In this document: positions 1 to 9,673 of the stretch, one piece after another
How the letters are laid out: each line of letters opens with the position of its first letter
Position numbering within the stretch: position 1 is the stretch's first letter
Assembly: GCA_916048095.2 (NCBI GenBank)
Contig: OU696580.1
Location: forward strand, 9,212,243-9,276,242
DNA: 64,000 bases
Reading direction: 5' to 3'
DNA from: Sacculina carcini
Taxonomy: Eukaryota; Arthropoda; Thecostraca; Sacculinidae
Translations under genes and position numbers: made by a program
Notes under the pieces: model-generated
Database searches by the model: none
What the model was told of the DNA's origin: nothing
What the model saw: only the letters and a program-made list of their open reading frames with translations

Positions 1-345
1 CGCGTGGCTCTTTTCTCGGAGATACGAATTTCTACGGCAAAGCGGTTGGTTTCACATTGTTTCTGCAGCCATTTTCCGCTTGTTATAGAACAATTAGTGC
101 AATGTTTATGTTTATCTGGTTATATTAGGTATAATTTACTGATTATCGTTGTTCAAAAACATCACGGATATATTGAGAATGGCGCCTACATATATTTGTT
201 ATCACAACAGTCTTTCGTGCCGTAATAATAATGTCCTATGGAAGAAGAAATTCAATATTGTAGATCAATGTTGTCATGAGTAATATATCAGTATTTTAGC
301 AGCCAAGTCATTCTATATTGAGCTGGAGTTTATATTGAATTTGTC
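1..345. other. Non-coding stretch, nothing recognised
   Basis: AT-rich DNA with no convincing reading frame, RNA gene or repeat boundary. The one short open frame here has no recognisable domain and no coding-like composition. It ends at the target-site duplication of the adjacent MITE. Confidence 0.5.
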
Positions 346-353
346 CGACCTGA
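346..353. repeat. Target-site duplication, left copy (CGACCTGA)
   Basis: Identical to 775-782 on the other side of the MITE. The perfect 8-bp match fixes the element boundaries and suggests the insertion is not very old. Confidence 0.85.
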
Positions 354-774
354 CAGCGGCGGCGCCAGATTTGTCCGATGGGGGCTGAATGGGGACTGAG
401 GAAAAAGTTGTGGGGGCTTGGCGAAACATGAAGACCTACACTCGAATGCTAACTACATAATAGATTATAATATGGGACTGGGGTACAATGATTCAGTCCT
501 CGAACTTGAACCATTATTGAAGGGCATTATATATTGAACGAAACGAGGTGAATAACATAGGACAGAACATATAATGACACATTGACACACATGCAAACAC
601 CATTACAGTAACAAATACTTGAGTACTGTAAGACAAATGATATTGATGTATGACAATAATGTTTCATTTACAGTGGTAAGAAATTGTAGTGTCCATGATT
701 ATGTTTTGGGGGCTTAGGGGGCTGGACATATTTTTGGTGGTGCTCCCCCAATCCCCTGCTTGGCGCCATTACTG
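354..774. mobile_element. Non-autonomous DNA transposon (hAT-like MITE), 421 bp
   Basis: The left end begins CAGCGGCGGCGCCAG and the right end, read on the opposite strand, begins CAGTAATGGCGCCAAG, giving imperfect terminal inverted repeats that share the GGCGCCA core. The element is flanked by a perfect 8-bp direct repeat, CGACCTGA, at 346-353 and 775-782. An 8-bp duplication with CA-starting ends fits the hAT superfamily; a P-like origin is the alternative. It has no coding capacity. G-runs lie just inside both ends (GGGGGCTT on both strands). A related piece lies reversed at about 7575-7807, so this is a multi-copy family. Confidence 0.85.
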
Positions 775-782
775 CGACCTGA
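775..782. repeat. Target-site duplication, right copy (CGACCTGA)
   Basis: Identical to 346-353. Directly follows the right inverted end of the 421-bp MITE. Confidence 0.85.
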
Positions 783-1072
783 TCATAACGCACGCCAATA
801 TTTCACCAACTATTGCCCCAATTTCTACCAAATGTTTGCCTTTTGTAGATGCGAATGCCATTTTATAGACTGGAATTTAATTATTGTTTATGTAATGTGA
901 GCTCATTGACTAGAATTTATATGGTGTATAAGAATAAAGCGAATTTGAAATGATTTTTTGTGGAGTTTAATTTCAATTCTGTTTTCTTATGTCTACATAA
1001 CTATTCACTCCATTTTAGTCACGTGTCTGCCATTTTTTAGATAGTTCAATTTAATATAATTTGATATACAGT
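783..1072. other. Non-coding stretch, nothing recognised
   Basis: AT-rich DNA between the MITE and the SINE-like insertion. I see no open frame, hairpin or repeat that can be supported. Confidence 0.5.
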
Positions 1073-1085
1073 TTAATGAATAAAC
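1073..1085. repeat. 13-bp target-site duplication, left copy
   Basis: TTAATGAATAAAC, identical to 1288-1300. It flanks the A-tailed retroposon. Confidence 0.8.
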
Positions 1086-1287
1086 CCTGCGGTTAGGGAT
1101 GAGAATACTGCCGTCGTACCCGCTGCGTGTCGTGTAAGAGGCGACTAAAAGCCGACCCTCTGCTTCTTCCCTCCCTGTACTGCCACACCAAGGGGGGTGG
1201 TGATAATTCAGCAGGGTTGGCACCCCCTTGGATTATTGCAGCTGCCTTCTGTCCTATCCCTCTACCCGAACTAAAAATAAAAATAAA
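1086..1287 (+). mobile_element. SINE-like retroposon with A-rich tail, about 202 bp
   Basis: The insertion is bracketed by a perfect 13-bp direct repeat, TTAATGAATAAAC, at 1073-1085 and 1288-1300, and ends in an A-rich tail (CTAAAAATAAAAATAAA). Both are hallmarks of target-primed reverse transcription. The body carries the module GTCGTGTAAGAGGCGACTAA, a short hairpin-prone motif I recall from dispersed repeats of several insects, but I cannot assign a named family. No clear RNA polymerase III A or B box is visible, so it may be the 3' end of a LINE rather than a true tRNA-derived SINE. Confidence 0.75.
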
Positions 1288-1300
1288 TTAATGAATAAAC
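1288..1300. repeat. 13-bp target-site duplication, right copy
   Basis: Identical to 1073-1085. It directly follows the A-rich tail of the retroposon. Confidence 0.8.
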
Positions 1301-3152
1301 ATTCGATGTCTTCGAAGTCTCATAGGCACATATTGTAAGCGAACCTGAAAACCTTATATGTGGCACGATATGACGAATATATGAAAGATGTATAGGACTT
1401 GTTAGATCAGAGATGGGCAATTTCTGGTCCGCGAAAGTTTAGCGTCCGACCCGACATGGCATAATTATTGCTATCTGACCCGCCTGTCTTTCATTGAACA
1501 TAGAGACCAAATTCCCATTCCAATTTATTTTACATATCCTTTTTATTCTTTTTCTTACGGTAAAATGGGACAAAAGCGGCCAAAGTCAACGATAATTTCA
1601 TGCTTTCAGGGTAGCAACACGCTAATACGAAGTTCATTTGTATTGAACATCAATCTATCATAAATATTATAGTTTCCACTGCATGTGTTAATGACAATAA
1701 TGAAAATTAAATAAATGAAGCAAGAAGAGTTTTTAATTGCTCGCGCACAATGATAATTTCTATTTTGTACAAGATCCAGCATATTCTTGAGAACATATTG
1801 CAGCCTGAGCTGATGTTGATGAAGTTTTTGCGTCAGAGTTGCGCTCGTCAATCGCTTGAGTGAGGCTGCTTTCTGGCCATTTCTATTGTACAAATCTTGT
1901 TACCAAGGACTAATATTATAGTATTAAGTTTAACGGTAGTTCTTGATGTGTGTGCATACATAGGTTAGGTTATTCTGATATATTCTGAGATATTATTCTG
2001 ATATATTCCCGATATATTCACAGGGGTTGAATTTCTACACTCAGATCAAAACTATAACTCAAATGTGGCGTTTTGATGTCAGCGAGTCCTCGAGTTCTGC
2101 GAATGTCACCAGCATGCCCGTGATGCGGTGATTGTTCTCCCCTGCATTCAATACTATACCTGCTTTCTCTATCATTTGTTTATTTGTGTAATCAGATGAG
2201 GCTATTTACATCAGTGCTTATTTATGGGGCGCGTTTTGTCTGAATGACATATATGTTTGCCTATGATATTCCATTTGTACTTGCATGGGTACGTGTATAT
2301 GTCTGTGTCTTTATTGGTGGTGTGAATATATCCGCATATTTGTGTCTCTTTGTTTTTTCACAAGCTGTATAATCAGTCGGAGTTCAAGCATAATTCTCAA
2401 CTGCCAATACTCTGGTTGCTTTTAACAAGGAATATATTTGCATTTTTTGGCTAAAAAGTCGATCCATAGCCGGAGTTGTGTTAGTCAGGGTAATGCGGTT
2501 ACCACGCATAAAACTATTCGACTGCTCGCTTCTCTCCGACACACATCGTGATGCGCTGCGTGTGTTTTCGTGAAATTATACTGGATATTAGCGTGTACTC
2601 GTATATACACACACAGACACTTGCGCGTAGGAATGCATTTTATCATTGTGCACACATCGTGCATGCAGGTACTAATTGTTTTCTATCAGTCGACCAATTC
2701 CTATGATGTGAAATTGAACTGTCATTCATCTTCGTTGTACATTTATTCGTCTAGTTTTCTGGTATTTGTAAAATGCAGATGTGTTTTAACAATGCCTGAT
2801 GCGTTGTCACATATATTGACACCACACTGTATGCGCCCTCGAAAATTCCTGCATTATGACATTGTCAGCGTTGCTACCATTTATCGCGAGAAATCAGTGC
2901 GGGCATTTGCTGTGTCATTGTGCGCGTGAGAAAGCGCGCGATTTGCGGTTGGATTCCACACGACGGTGTGCTTCTAGCGGGCAGAATTCGAGTGGAGGTG
3001 TGCAGAGCAGACAGTATGACGTGGCACGCGCATGGCGAGTAAAGCGACAGTGTTTCCACATCGTTCCCGCCAAGTGGCTGCACCCAATGCAAAAAGTTGT
3101 TCCACCGGTCATGGTGCCTGTCGACGTAGAAAGTGCTTGAAAGTCGGCTGCC
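1301..3152. other. Long non-coding stretch upstream of the first gene
   Basis: No open frame here has a recognisable domain. Around 1970-2025 the motif TATTCTGATATAT recurs in a short degenerate run. A segment near 1408-1460 resembles a hAT-type end but has no partner end. The final part, about 2930-3150, is less AT-rich and may hold upstream regulatory sequence of the gene starting at 3217. This is inference from position only. Confidence 0.4.
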
Positions 3153-3160
3153 ATTTAAAG
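3153..3160 (+). promoter_or_regulatory. Candidate TATA-like box
   Basis: ATTTAAAG lies 57-64 bases before the ATG at 3217. A pyrimidine-rich stretch around 3178-3190, about 25-35 bases downstream, could hold the transcription start. The spacing suits a TATA-driven gene with a short leader. It is not tested and a chance match is possible. Confidence 0.4.
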
Positions 3161-3216
3161 CCGTGTTGACAGGCTGTCCGTTCGCACTCTTCTATCTGGT
3201 GCCTTTGTATATCAAC

Positions 3217-4236
3217 ATGCGTTTTGCAGGCAAGGTATGTCACCTTCTCTAAACTTCTCTAAACTTGTGTGTCATGGTGCTATGCTATGTAAACCACCCT
3301 CATTTAGCCTGTGTGGTAAATGTTTTATATATTCTTTTATTGGTGTTTAAAGTGACAATTTAGTTATAGTTTGTCCTTTTTTGATTAGCCGTATAGCGCG
3401 ACATCGCGTCCTACTTAACCTATATGACGAACGACGCTCATCCACTAACTGACTATGACTGACTATGACTGACTGACTATGACGCTGTGACACAGGTCTT
3501 GCTGGTGTTATTACCGATAGCGGTAGTAGCAGACAGCAGTAAAGACACGCCCCGTGTCAATCGCTTAAGTTCGCCGGCTGCTGAGATGAACAGCGCTGCC
3601 ACTAGGCGCAGTAGTGCGTTCACTCCTTCGCACATCGAAGTAGGACCCAGTTATCCAGTGCACAGCAGCTACAGTGGCTATGGTGCTGGACATGCAAGTG
3701 GATTGGACGGGGGATATGGCAGTTATAGTGGCGGCTATTTTGATTCTGGATATGATAGTGGTGCTCTGCTTGGCGGAGGTAGCAGCGCAGGTTTTCACAG
3801 TGGTGACAGTTACGGTCATGAATCCTACGGTCCTTCTCATGGACATCATGGTCAAAGCTCCGGCTATACCCATGTCGTTCAAATTCATGACGAGGAGAAT
3901 CATGGGCACCCACCACATGGATACGGAGATCCTCGAGAAGGGTTCTTCAAGCAGGGCGAGAAAGGCCGTAACAAAGGAAGAGGACGAGAGAAGGGAGATC
4001 GTGGGAAAAATAAGGGTCGTGAGGTACAATACTACGGGGGCTATGGTGGTCACGGAGGAGGAGGAGGAGGAGGAGGTCATGGAGGATATGGTGAATCAAG
4101 TCATGGAGGCGGTGGACACGGATACGTCGGCTCTCATTCATACTCACAAGGAGGACACAGCTATCACAAGGCTCGCAGTCTCGGTCCTCATGACATCATA
4201 AAATGGGCGTTTGTTTCTCATGAAAAGAGTGACTAA
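3217..4236 (+). CDS. Secreted Gly/His/Tyr-rich protein, two exons (3217-3234 and 3496-4236)
   Basis: Exon 1 is six codons (MRFAGK) followed by a GTATGT donor. The intron is 261 bp and ends in ACACAG, and exon 2 opens VLLVLLPIAVVADSS. Joined in phase 0 they form a signal peptide, with likely cleavage after VVA; neither exon makes one alone. The product is 252 residues. After a Ser-rich N-terminus come Gly/Tyr/Ser repeats (residues about 60-100), His/Gly/Tyr repeats (about 105-145), a Lys/Arg/Gly block (about 155-180) and a Gly-run plus His-Gly-Ser tail. The tiny signal-peptide exon and low-complexity body resemble arthropod cuticle-type or other extracellular matrix proteins, but no named cuticle motif such as the R&R consensus is visible. 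The function is therefore inferred only as secreted and structural. No canonical AATAAA closely follows the stop. The neighbouring exon at 6335 may be a paralogue or an alternative last exon. Confidence 0.75.
3443..3483 (+). repeat. Short GACTGACTAT tandem run at intron end
   Basis: Copies of GACTATGACT/GACTGACTAT run through the last 50 bases of the intron, just before the acceptor at 3494-3495. It is a simple tandem expansion and may vary in length between individuals. Confidence 0.6.
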
Positions 4237-4852
4237 AATCTCTTACTTCTGGTTTTTCTATCTTTCACGCTTGACGATTCTGAATGCTTGATCATAGCTA
4301 TGTAATTTAACTGGTTGTCCGTGTAATTAATTGACTTGAATTATTTATTACTGACGCGCATAATCGAAGCGGACGCTGATAAATAGAAGTCCAATATATA
4401 GTAAATATATATCATTTGGTGGTAACTATGTGTGTTGAATCAAAACGTGTGGTAAAGTATTTTTTCAATCTGAAAGTAATAGTTTTATAATTGCAATCTA
4501 AATAACACTGGATTTTCGTTCTGAATATTCGTTTGTACGCATAACTTTTTAATTTGCTGCTGTGGAAGTCATTGTAGAAAATGAGCACGTTTTAATTATT
4601 ACTATTGAAACTGATGGTACGGTTTAAAGCGGTACGGTTTCGGGTTCAACTTGAATGGAAATGTATACTCTTTCATACGAGGGGTCAAATAGTTAAGTAT
4701 AGACCATATATTTTACATGGTGTATATCTTTTAATTTGTTTATTTATTCTCTTTGATGATGTGGCTTGCCATATATAGTCCATGGTCTAAATTGTTTATA
4801 TGTTTCTTGTTGCGTTTCATTATGCTTAGCTGTGGTCCTTTTTTAATTAGTG

Positions 4853-4931
4853 TTGGTTCTCTAGTGTATTTGTTGATGTGTGATTGTTGATTGGTTCTCT
4901 AGTGTGTGTTGTAGTTTTGGTTCTCTAGTGT
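4853..4931 (+). repeat. Three dispersed copies of a 15-bp motif
   Basis: TTGGTTCTCTAGTGT occurs exactly at 4853-4867, 4891-4905 and 4917-4931, separated by GTTGAT-rich spacers. It looks like a local slippage or duplication product. No function is assigned. Confidence 0.7.
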
Positions 4932-6291
4932 TGATTGTTGATGCATATCGGTTTTCTGTTATACCATAATCGTTATATTAATTCCAATTTGTGCAATCTA
5001 ATACACATTAATTTTTTCGACTTGATGAAAAAATGTGTCTACCCATTTTACTCATCCAATTAATTTATATGCTCATATGTTTTGTAAACAAATTTGTCCT
5101 GCACTTGATGTTTCTTTGTCCATTAATGAAATTACATTTTCTACATTGAATTCGCTCATCATAATTTTAGTGTCAAGTTTTGGACATATTTGCCACTAAC
5201 ACGTTCAGTTAACCGTGATTTGTATGGGATTTGCCGCTTCCACTTGAGACAAATGAATATTGCGTCACAAAGTGATTGTGATTGGTGCTAGTCTGCTTCA
5301 TCTTGAATTCGGCTCAATGCATTTACGGAAAATATTTCCGATATCATTCGTGCTAATTTTATTGTTGTATTTTATGTTTTGTGCGGATTAATTCCTCCTT
5401 TTAATGTGCTTGGGCTTGAAATACTGAAATGCTGAAATGCAGGCCAATTGCTTTGGTGTCAATATTGGGCTTAGAATTAAGGAACGTACAAGGAGCAATC
5501 GCCACATGACACAAATGTTAGACTAGTGTGTGGAATATTAACAACATTATTATCAAATTGTTTTATGGTGTGCCAATTAGGCAAGATGATGTTTTTCCAG
5601 TGAAAGTGCTTGATTATATCCATTCAATAACGAACGCAAGTTTTTCCGCATGTCATTTATATATTGCCCAAATTTGTCTTTCTTTTCAAACCTAAGTGTC
5701 ACGACGTTTGTTTTGACAGTGACAGGTTTAATACTATCACTGTAACTGTATCACTGATACTTTCTGACTACCGATATAGAATTTTTCACAAAATGAACAC
5801 TCATTGTAGCGTTACAAAAAATATTTTAATATGCTCTGTGACAGTGTGGCACTAGAATCAGCAAACCGCCACACTTATAACACACGTTTTTTTTCAAATG
5901 TTTCATCATGTATTGTTGCTGCGGTTACTCATGTAGTCGGCTCAAACTCCCATTTGAATTAAGTTTTCATTCGATTATTCTTACTCTTGCGAACCGGAAA
6001 CTTTAAAATTAACCAAAATCTTGTCACTGATTATTTCAGTAATGGCTTGATCGCAACCAATGTCAAATCATACTAAAACATATATTTGACTAACTATGAA
6101 TTATGAATTAGCTTAGGCAAGTCCACGTTAGGACGTTAGCTTAGGACGACAACAATTGTAGGGTTTATTTAATGTGTATTATTTTCCTTCAGTGCATTCA
6201 GGGCGTTGCAATAAGCTTGTGTAATTTGAGTACACAGCGGCGCCTTTCCGCTCAACATCTTCATCCACTGTTTTATGTGCGTGTTTGTGTG

Positions 6292-6294
<3 letters not shown>

Positions 6295-6324
<30 letters not shown>
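6295..6324 (+). repeat. (TG)n microsatellite
   Basis: Fifteen TG dinucleotides sit directly upstream of the inferred acceptor of the exon at 6335. They may stand in for, or disturb, the usual pyrimidine tract. Confidence 0.9.
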
Positions 6325-6325
<1 letters not shown>

Positions 6326-6334
6326 CCGTTCAAG

Positions 6335-6754
6335 TGGGTTTTCGGCGCTGCCTTGTTGACTCTGGTGATTGAGTGCAGCGCAGGAGGCAAGGACGACAGA
6401 GATTACTATCATCCCCCACTGCATGTACCGCACGGCGCAAAACATGACCATGACAACCATGTGGTAGTTCATAAGCAAACCTACGAACAGCCGATCCACT
6501 CGTTGTATCACGTGCCCATACCATACTACAGTCAGAGAGCCGTTCTCAAGCCTCAAAAATCGTCAAAATACGGAGACCACAAGACTGAATATAAAGTTGA
6601 GTATGTACCAGAGATTCGTTACAAGCTGCAACCAATCAGCCTACAACAAAAGGTTCAACACGACGTGGTTACTGTGCTGCTTCCGAAGAAGAAGAAGACG
6701 CATGGTTACGGACACGGTCATCAGGAAGCAAGTGGCTCGTATTCCTACCACTAA
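6335..6754 (+). CDS. Secreted His/Tyr/Lys-rich protein, last exon; first exon uncertain
   Basis: The open frame from the TTCAAG acceptor begins WVFGAALLTLVIECSAGGKDD, a signal-peptide core without its own Met. A short upstream exon ending on a codon boundary is therefore needed, as in the gene at 3217. The exon codes about 139 residues: a DDRDYYHPP acidic/His start, a Tyr/Pro/His middle, a Lys-rich YKVEYVPEIRYKLQPI segment, a KKKK patch and a GYGHGH-SYSYH tail. A canonical AATAAA lies at 6858-6863, about 100 bases after the stop. The first exon may be the shared MRFAGK exon at 3217-3234, which would make this an alternative terminal exon, or a separate local exon such as the candidate at 4428. 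I cannot name a family. A secreted structural protein is the inference. Confidence 0.6.
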   Translation, partial: WVFGAALLTLVIECSAGGKDDRDYYHPPLHVPHGAKHDHDNHVVVHKQTYEQPIHSLYHVPIPYYSQRAVLKPQKSSKYGDHKTEYKVEYVPEIRYKLQPISLQQKVQHDVVTVLLPKKKKTHGYGHGHQEASGSYSYH

Positions 6755-6857
6755 ACACACTTAGTGGTGGATATTGTTGAATCACAGTGGTTTCACTTGA
6801 GTGACACGAGTTGTTTGTCATCATTGTAATGATGAATTTGTAAGTCTATGTCAATAT

Positions 6858-6863
6858 AATAAA
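6858..6863 (+). terminator. Polyadenylation signal AATAAA
   Basis: Canonical hexamer 104 bases after the stop codon of the His/Tyr-rich exon, followed by a GT-rich stretch (CGTGCGCGTC, TTTTCGT) suitable for cleavage. Confidence 0.65.
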
Positions 6864-6994
6864 TTTAATGCTTCGTGCGCGTCTTTATCAACGTTTTCGT
6901 ACCCAAACTGTCGGGTTTATATGGGCTTAGCATAAACCATTCGACTGGAAATATGTTAAGCCCCCTGAGCTCCCCAATAATCCTGATCATGAAC

Positions 6995-7002
6995 ATTTAA
7001 AG
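6995..7002. repeat. hAT target duplication, left copy (ATTTAAAG)
   Basis: Matches 7445-7452 at 7 of 8 bases. It directly precedes the CAGAGGTTCCC end. Confidence 0.7.
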
Positions 7003-7444
7003 CAGAGGTTCCCAGCCGGTGGGTCGCTTCATGCTCTCCAATTTGTTTTACCGCACGACCACAGAAAAAGAGATGAGGCATAATGTACGCTTGGTGGCCG
7101 TGGTGTTGTAGGACAGACTCCGTTTTTTTGCGCCACTGCACACTACGTGACTGCGCGCGCTCTTCTTCCTGGACGAAACCCTTGCACCGTTCTAGCAGTC
7201 GTCGCTCCATCTGGACGACGTTTCTTCTAAATGCATTTTTGGAATTCCATGTTATGAACATCTGATGTTTTTCTTTGTTATTTCTAATAAATTTAATAAC
7301 GATGTCATTAAAGTATTGGATGTGATGATAATTTAGTGTAAATGTGTTTTTCTAACTTGTCTCATTTTATATCGCTTGCAACCACCAAGACAGCCCTCTG
7401 TATCTGTCCAGCGGGTTGCGAGCGAAAAAGGTTGGGAATCCCTG
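7003..7444. mobile_element. hAT-type MITE, 442 bp
   Basis: The left end begins CAGAGGTTCCCAGCC and the right end, read on the opposite strand, begins CAGGGATTCCCAACC, a pair of inverted ends typical of hAT transposons. Flanking 8-bp direct repeats are ATTTAAAG (6995-7002) and ATTTAGAG (7445-7452), matching at 7 of 8 positions. No transposase frame is present. The single difference in the target duplication suggests a somewhat older insertion than the MITE at 354. Confidence 0.8.
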
Positions 7445-7452
7445 ATTTAGAG
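7445..7452. repeat. hAT target duplication, right copy (ATTTAGAG)
   Basis: Matches 6995-7002 at 7 of 8 bases. It directly follows the right end of the 442-bp element. Confidence 0.7.
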
Positions 7453-7574
7453 TGTACTTGGTAATGTTTTGTAGGCTGACCATATGCCCCCTTTTTCCCG
7501 GACTCTTGGGCCTGTCCGGGTTCTTTTTGTAAAATTATCAAATGTTAAGGGTTTATATAGTTTGAGTGGTTAAA

Positions 7575-7807
7575 TTCAATATATTCCCTCTCTGAGAGTA
7601 TAATGGTTTGATTCGTGGCTGAAAAGGTCCTTGGAAACATTTAGCCAATGGAAAGTCAATTTTTCAATATAAACCATCATTTTTCGCTCACACATGAAAA
7701 TTCTCTTAAAAGACTCGAATATGTTGACCATGTTTTGCCAAGCCCCCGCATCTTTTCCTGAGCCCCCCCTCAACGCCCCCCCTGGACAAATGCTGGCGCC
7801 TCCACTG
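7575..7807 (-). mobile_element. Partial copy of the 354-774 MITE family, reversed
   Basis: Read on the minus strand, this begins CAGTGGAGGCGCCAGC followed by ATTTGTCC, then a G-rich stretch, CTCAGGAAAA and GGGGGCTTGGC with AAACATG. It follows the same order as 354-440 of the first MITE, with further patchy similarity out to ATATATTGAA. The inner (left) boundary is lost and no target duplication can be paired, so the copy is truncated or diverged. The left coordinate is approximate. Confidence 0.65.
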
Positions 7808-8062
7808 GGTTGAAGGAATTCAATGTGAAGTTGAATATTCCTAGAAAGATGTGCTTGAAACATCAAATGTGTGAAAAACATGAAATGCAAATATACTTGC
7901 AGAATGGAAACAAAAATTATTGTGCCTCGAAGCAAAACTCAAAAGTGTACACCCCTACTTTATCGGAAGGAACCAACAAGGCAAAACTTTGATCACGTAG
8001 TACGAAAATTTCAGATCAGATCAAGCGTACTCATCCACACAGAAGTTTCGCTTTCCATAGCG

Positions 8063-8160
8063 AAATTTTATACCATGGCATATATTTTATGTCATGGTAT
8101 ACATTTTTTGTCCTGATGTTTGTCAAATTTTTTTAAATTTTATGTCATGGTATAAAATTT
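8063..8160. repeat. Nested inverted repeat around CATGGTATA motifs
   Basis: A 20-bp arm at 8063-8082 pairs with 8141-8160 on the opposite strand with one mismatch. A third copy of TATGTCATGGTATA lies at 8088-8101, so two alternative hairpins can form. It may be a tiny MITE end or a palindromic relic. No coding sequence is present. Confidence 0.7.
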
Positions 8161-8281
8161 GGCCACCTTCAACACAATGCGAGTTCTTGTGACCCCTAAA
8201 ACAGTCCTTGGCTCCCTATAAATCCTTGTGGCCCCATATACATATGGATTGTCATATATGTTTCTTGGAAAATAACAAAAT

Positions 8282-9277
8282 ATGGTGGCCCAGACTTTCG
8301 CTCCTACGGTCACTGAAAAGAATGTCATGAACCCCGAGGGGGCCATATGTGTTGAACAGTTATCCCAGCGGAAGGCAGCAAAAAGTAAGAGGGGCAATCT
8401 CATTATAAGTGTGGGGCATGCAGTATCACAAGGGTCTTCCCTCGGTCCTCTGCTGTTTTGTCTATACAGGAACGACCTCTGCAGCAGTGTCACTAGTGGA
8501 AGCCAGATATCCTACGCAGACGACACCCAGCTGTTATGGCATTCACGTCCAGATGCTCAGTCATTAACTAAACTGATCAGAGACGCTAAGTAGTGTATGG
8601 CGGCCACATGTGAATGGTGCAGACAGAACGGGGCATTGCTGCCTGGCACTAAAGAACAAATCAAGCTAACTGGTAGTGTCTGTGTGTACATGGATAATAT
8701 CCCAGTTCACACGCAAAAAACGGTGAAACTACTTGGTGTCACTTTCAACGATATGTTATCCTTCGAGACACATATGGCCTATATCGTCAAAAGCTTTAAC
8801 CATATTCTGGCCACGCTATACAAACTTGGGCGTACACTCACTTCAGATGTACTGAAGCGGCTGATTAAGGCCCTCATCTTCCCGAAAACCAATTACTGCT
8901 TAGCAGTATGGGGAGGCACCACCCTGCAGAACACCGAAAGAATCGACGGAGTGCTAAGATGGGCCGCAAGACTGGTCGTGATCATAAGGAAATATGACAG
9001 TGTATCAGAGGCTCTGAGAAGACTCAAGGCTCTAAGAGACCAAAGAAATGCTAAAAAAGCGAGATGTTGCCCTAGTCAAGGCTTCTCTTCACAACGACTA
9101 GGCCCCACAATCGCTGAGAGCCTCATTCAAACGCCGCAGCCAGGTGTGGCGCAGGACAACAAGAGCCACACACGTTGCTGACTGCTGGAGGTGCCCTCTA
9201 CCAGACTTAACTGCATGAAAAGACAATTTCCAGCTGGGGTGGTCGTTGCATACAACGAACTGTTAGAAGCGAAGTAA
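8282..9277 (+). pseudogene. LINE reverse-transcriptase fragment (Jockey/CR1-like), degraded
   Basis: The translated frame shows VSQGSSLGPLLFCLYRNDL followed by YADDTQL, the fingers/palm motifs of non-LTR reverse transcriptase. After these come the thumb/C-terminal features KLLGVTF, HMAYIVKSFNHIL, VLKRLIKALIFPKTNYCLAVWG and, near 9190-9277, a VPSTRL...KRQFPAGVV...YNELL tail ending in a stop. The family is best described as Jockey/CR1-type. It is 5'-truncated: the endonuclease and early RT blocks are absent. It carries an in-frame TAG at 8591-8593 and a frame change near 9170-9185, so it is dead. The left boundary is approximate. No target duplication was found. Confidence 0.8.
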
Positions 9278-9673
9278 CAGTTGTGGTGTGATCGTGTGCA
9301 ATGAGAGAGTGTGTGGGAGATTATGTGTGAGTGTGTCAGCGCGTTATTGTGTATGGTTGAATTGTGTATTGTTGAATTGTGTATGGCGTGCGAGGGTGTG
9401 TGAGCGAGTGTGTATAGTTGTGTCGCTGTGTGTACGCGTTTGGTGAACTGTTCATGCCCCGCGGCGGCGATCGAGTGGCCGGCTCGCCGCTGATTGGTTG
9501 TGGCGGTGTGCGTGAGGCCTGTGTGCGTGTGTGTGTGTGTGCTCCCGTCTGTCACGGTGTGAGCCGGAGAGGTTGTGAGTCTGTTCGTGGTGCGATTGTG
9601 GCGATTGATTTTTTTATTTCTGTTACAAGCTATTTCGGCACTGGGTAGATCAAGTGAGCAGCCAACCATTGAG
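9278..9673 (+). other. GT-rich stretch before a gag fossil
   Basis: Irregular GTGTGT-rich DNA with a GC-rich patch at about 9455-9500. It sits between the LINE end and the gag-like frame and could be the LTR/leader of the fossil that follows, but no LTR partner copy exists in the window. Confidence 0.35.

Larger units (their letters stand above)
4237..6334. other. AT-rich spacer between the two secreted-protein exons
   Basis: No conserved reading frame. It holds three copies of TTGGTTCTCTAGTGT (4853-4867, 4891-4905, 4917-4931). A possible first exon for the downstream gene is ATG at 4428 with eight codons (MCVESKRV) followed by GTAAAG at 4452, in phase 0 and preceded by a TATA-rich stretch at 4393-4412. 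This is speculative. Other possible donors seen here lack a nearby ATG. Confidence 0.35.

Noticed and set aside
1408-1460. hAT-like end GATGGGCAATTTCTGG
   Set aside because: It resembles a common hAT terminal motif, but no opposite end or 8-bp duplication could be paired.
2570-3154. Overlapping open frames on both strands before the first gene
   Set aside because: No domain, no signal peptide, and both strands are open to a similar degree, as expected of chance frames in less AT-rich DNA.
3565-4201. Long antisense and alternative-frame ORFs over the Gly-rich exon
   Set aside because: They are shadows of the Gly/His/Ser codon repeats of the plus-strand exon. Only the 3496-4236 frame gives a signal peptide with an upstream exon.
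7484-7530. GACCATATGCCCCC...CCCGG motif resembling another DNA-transposon end
   Set aside because: Too short and unpaired; it lies between two better-defined MITEs.
9127-9669. 180-codon minus-strand Thr/His-rich frame
   Set aside because: It is produced by the GT-rich low-complexity sequence before the gag fossil.
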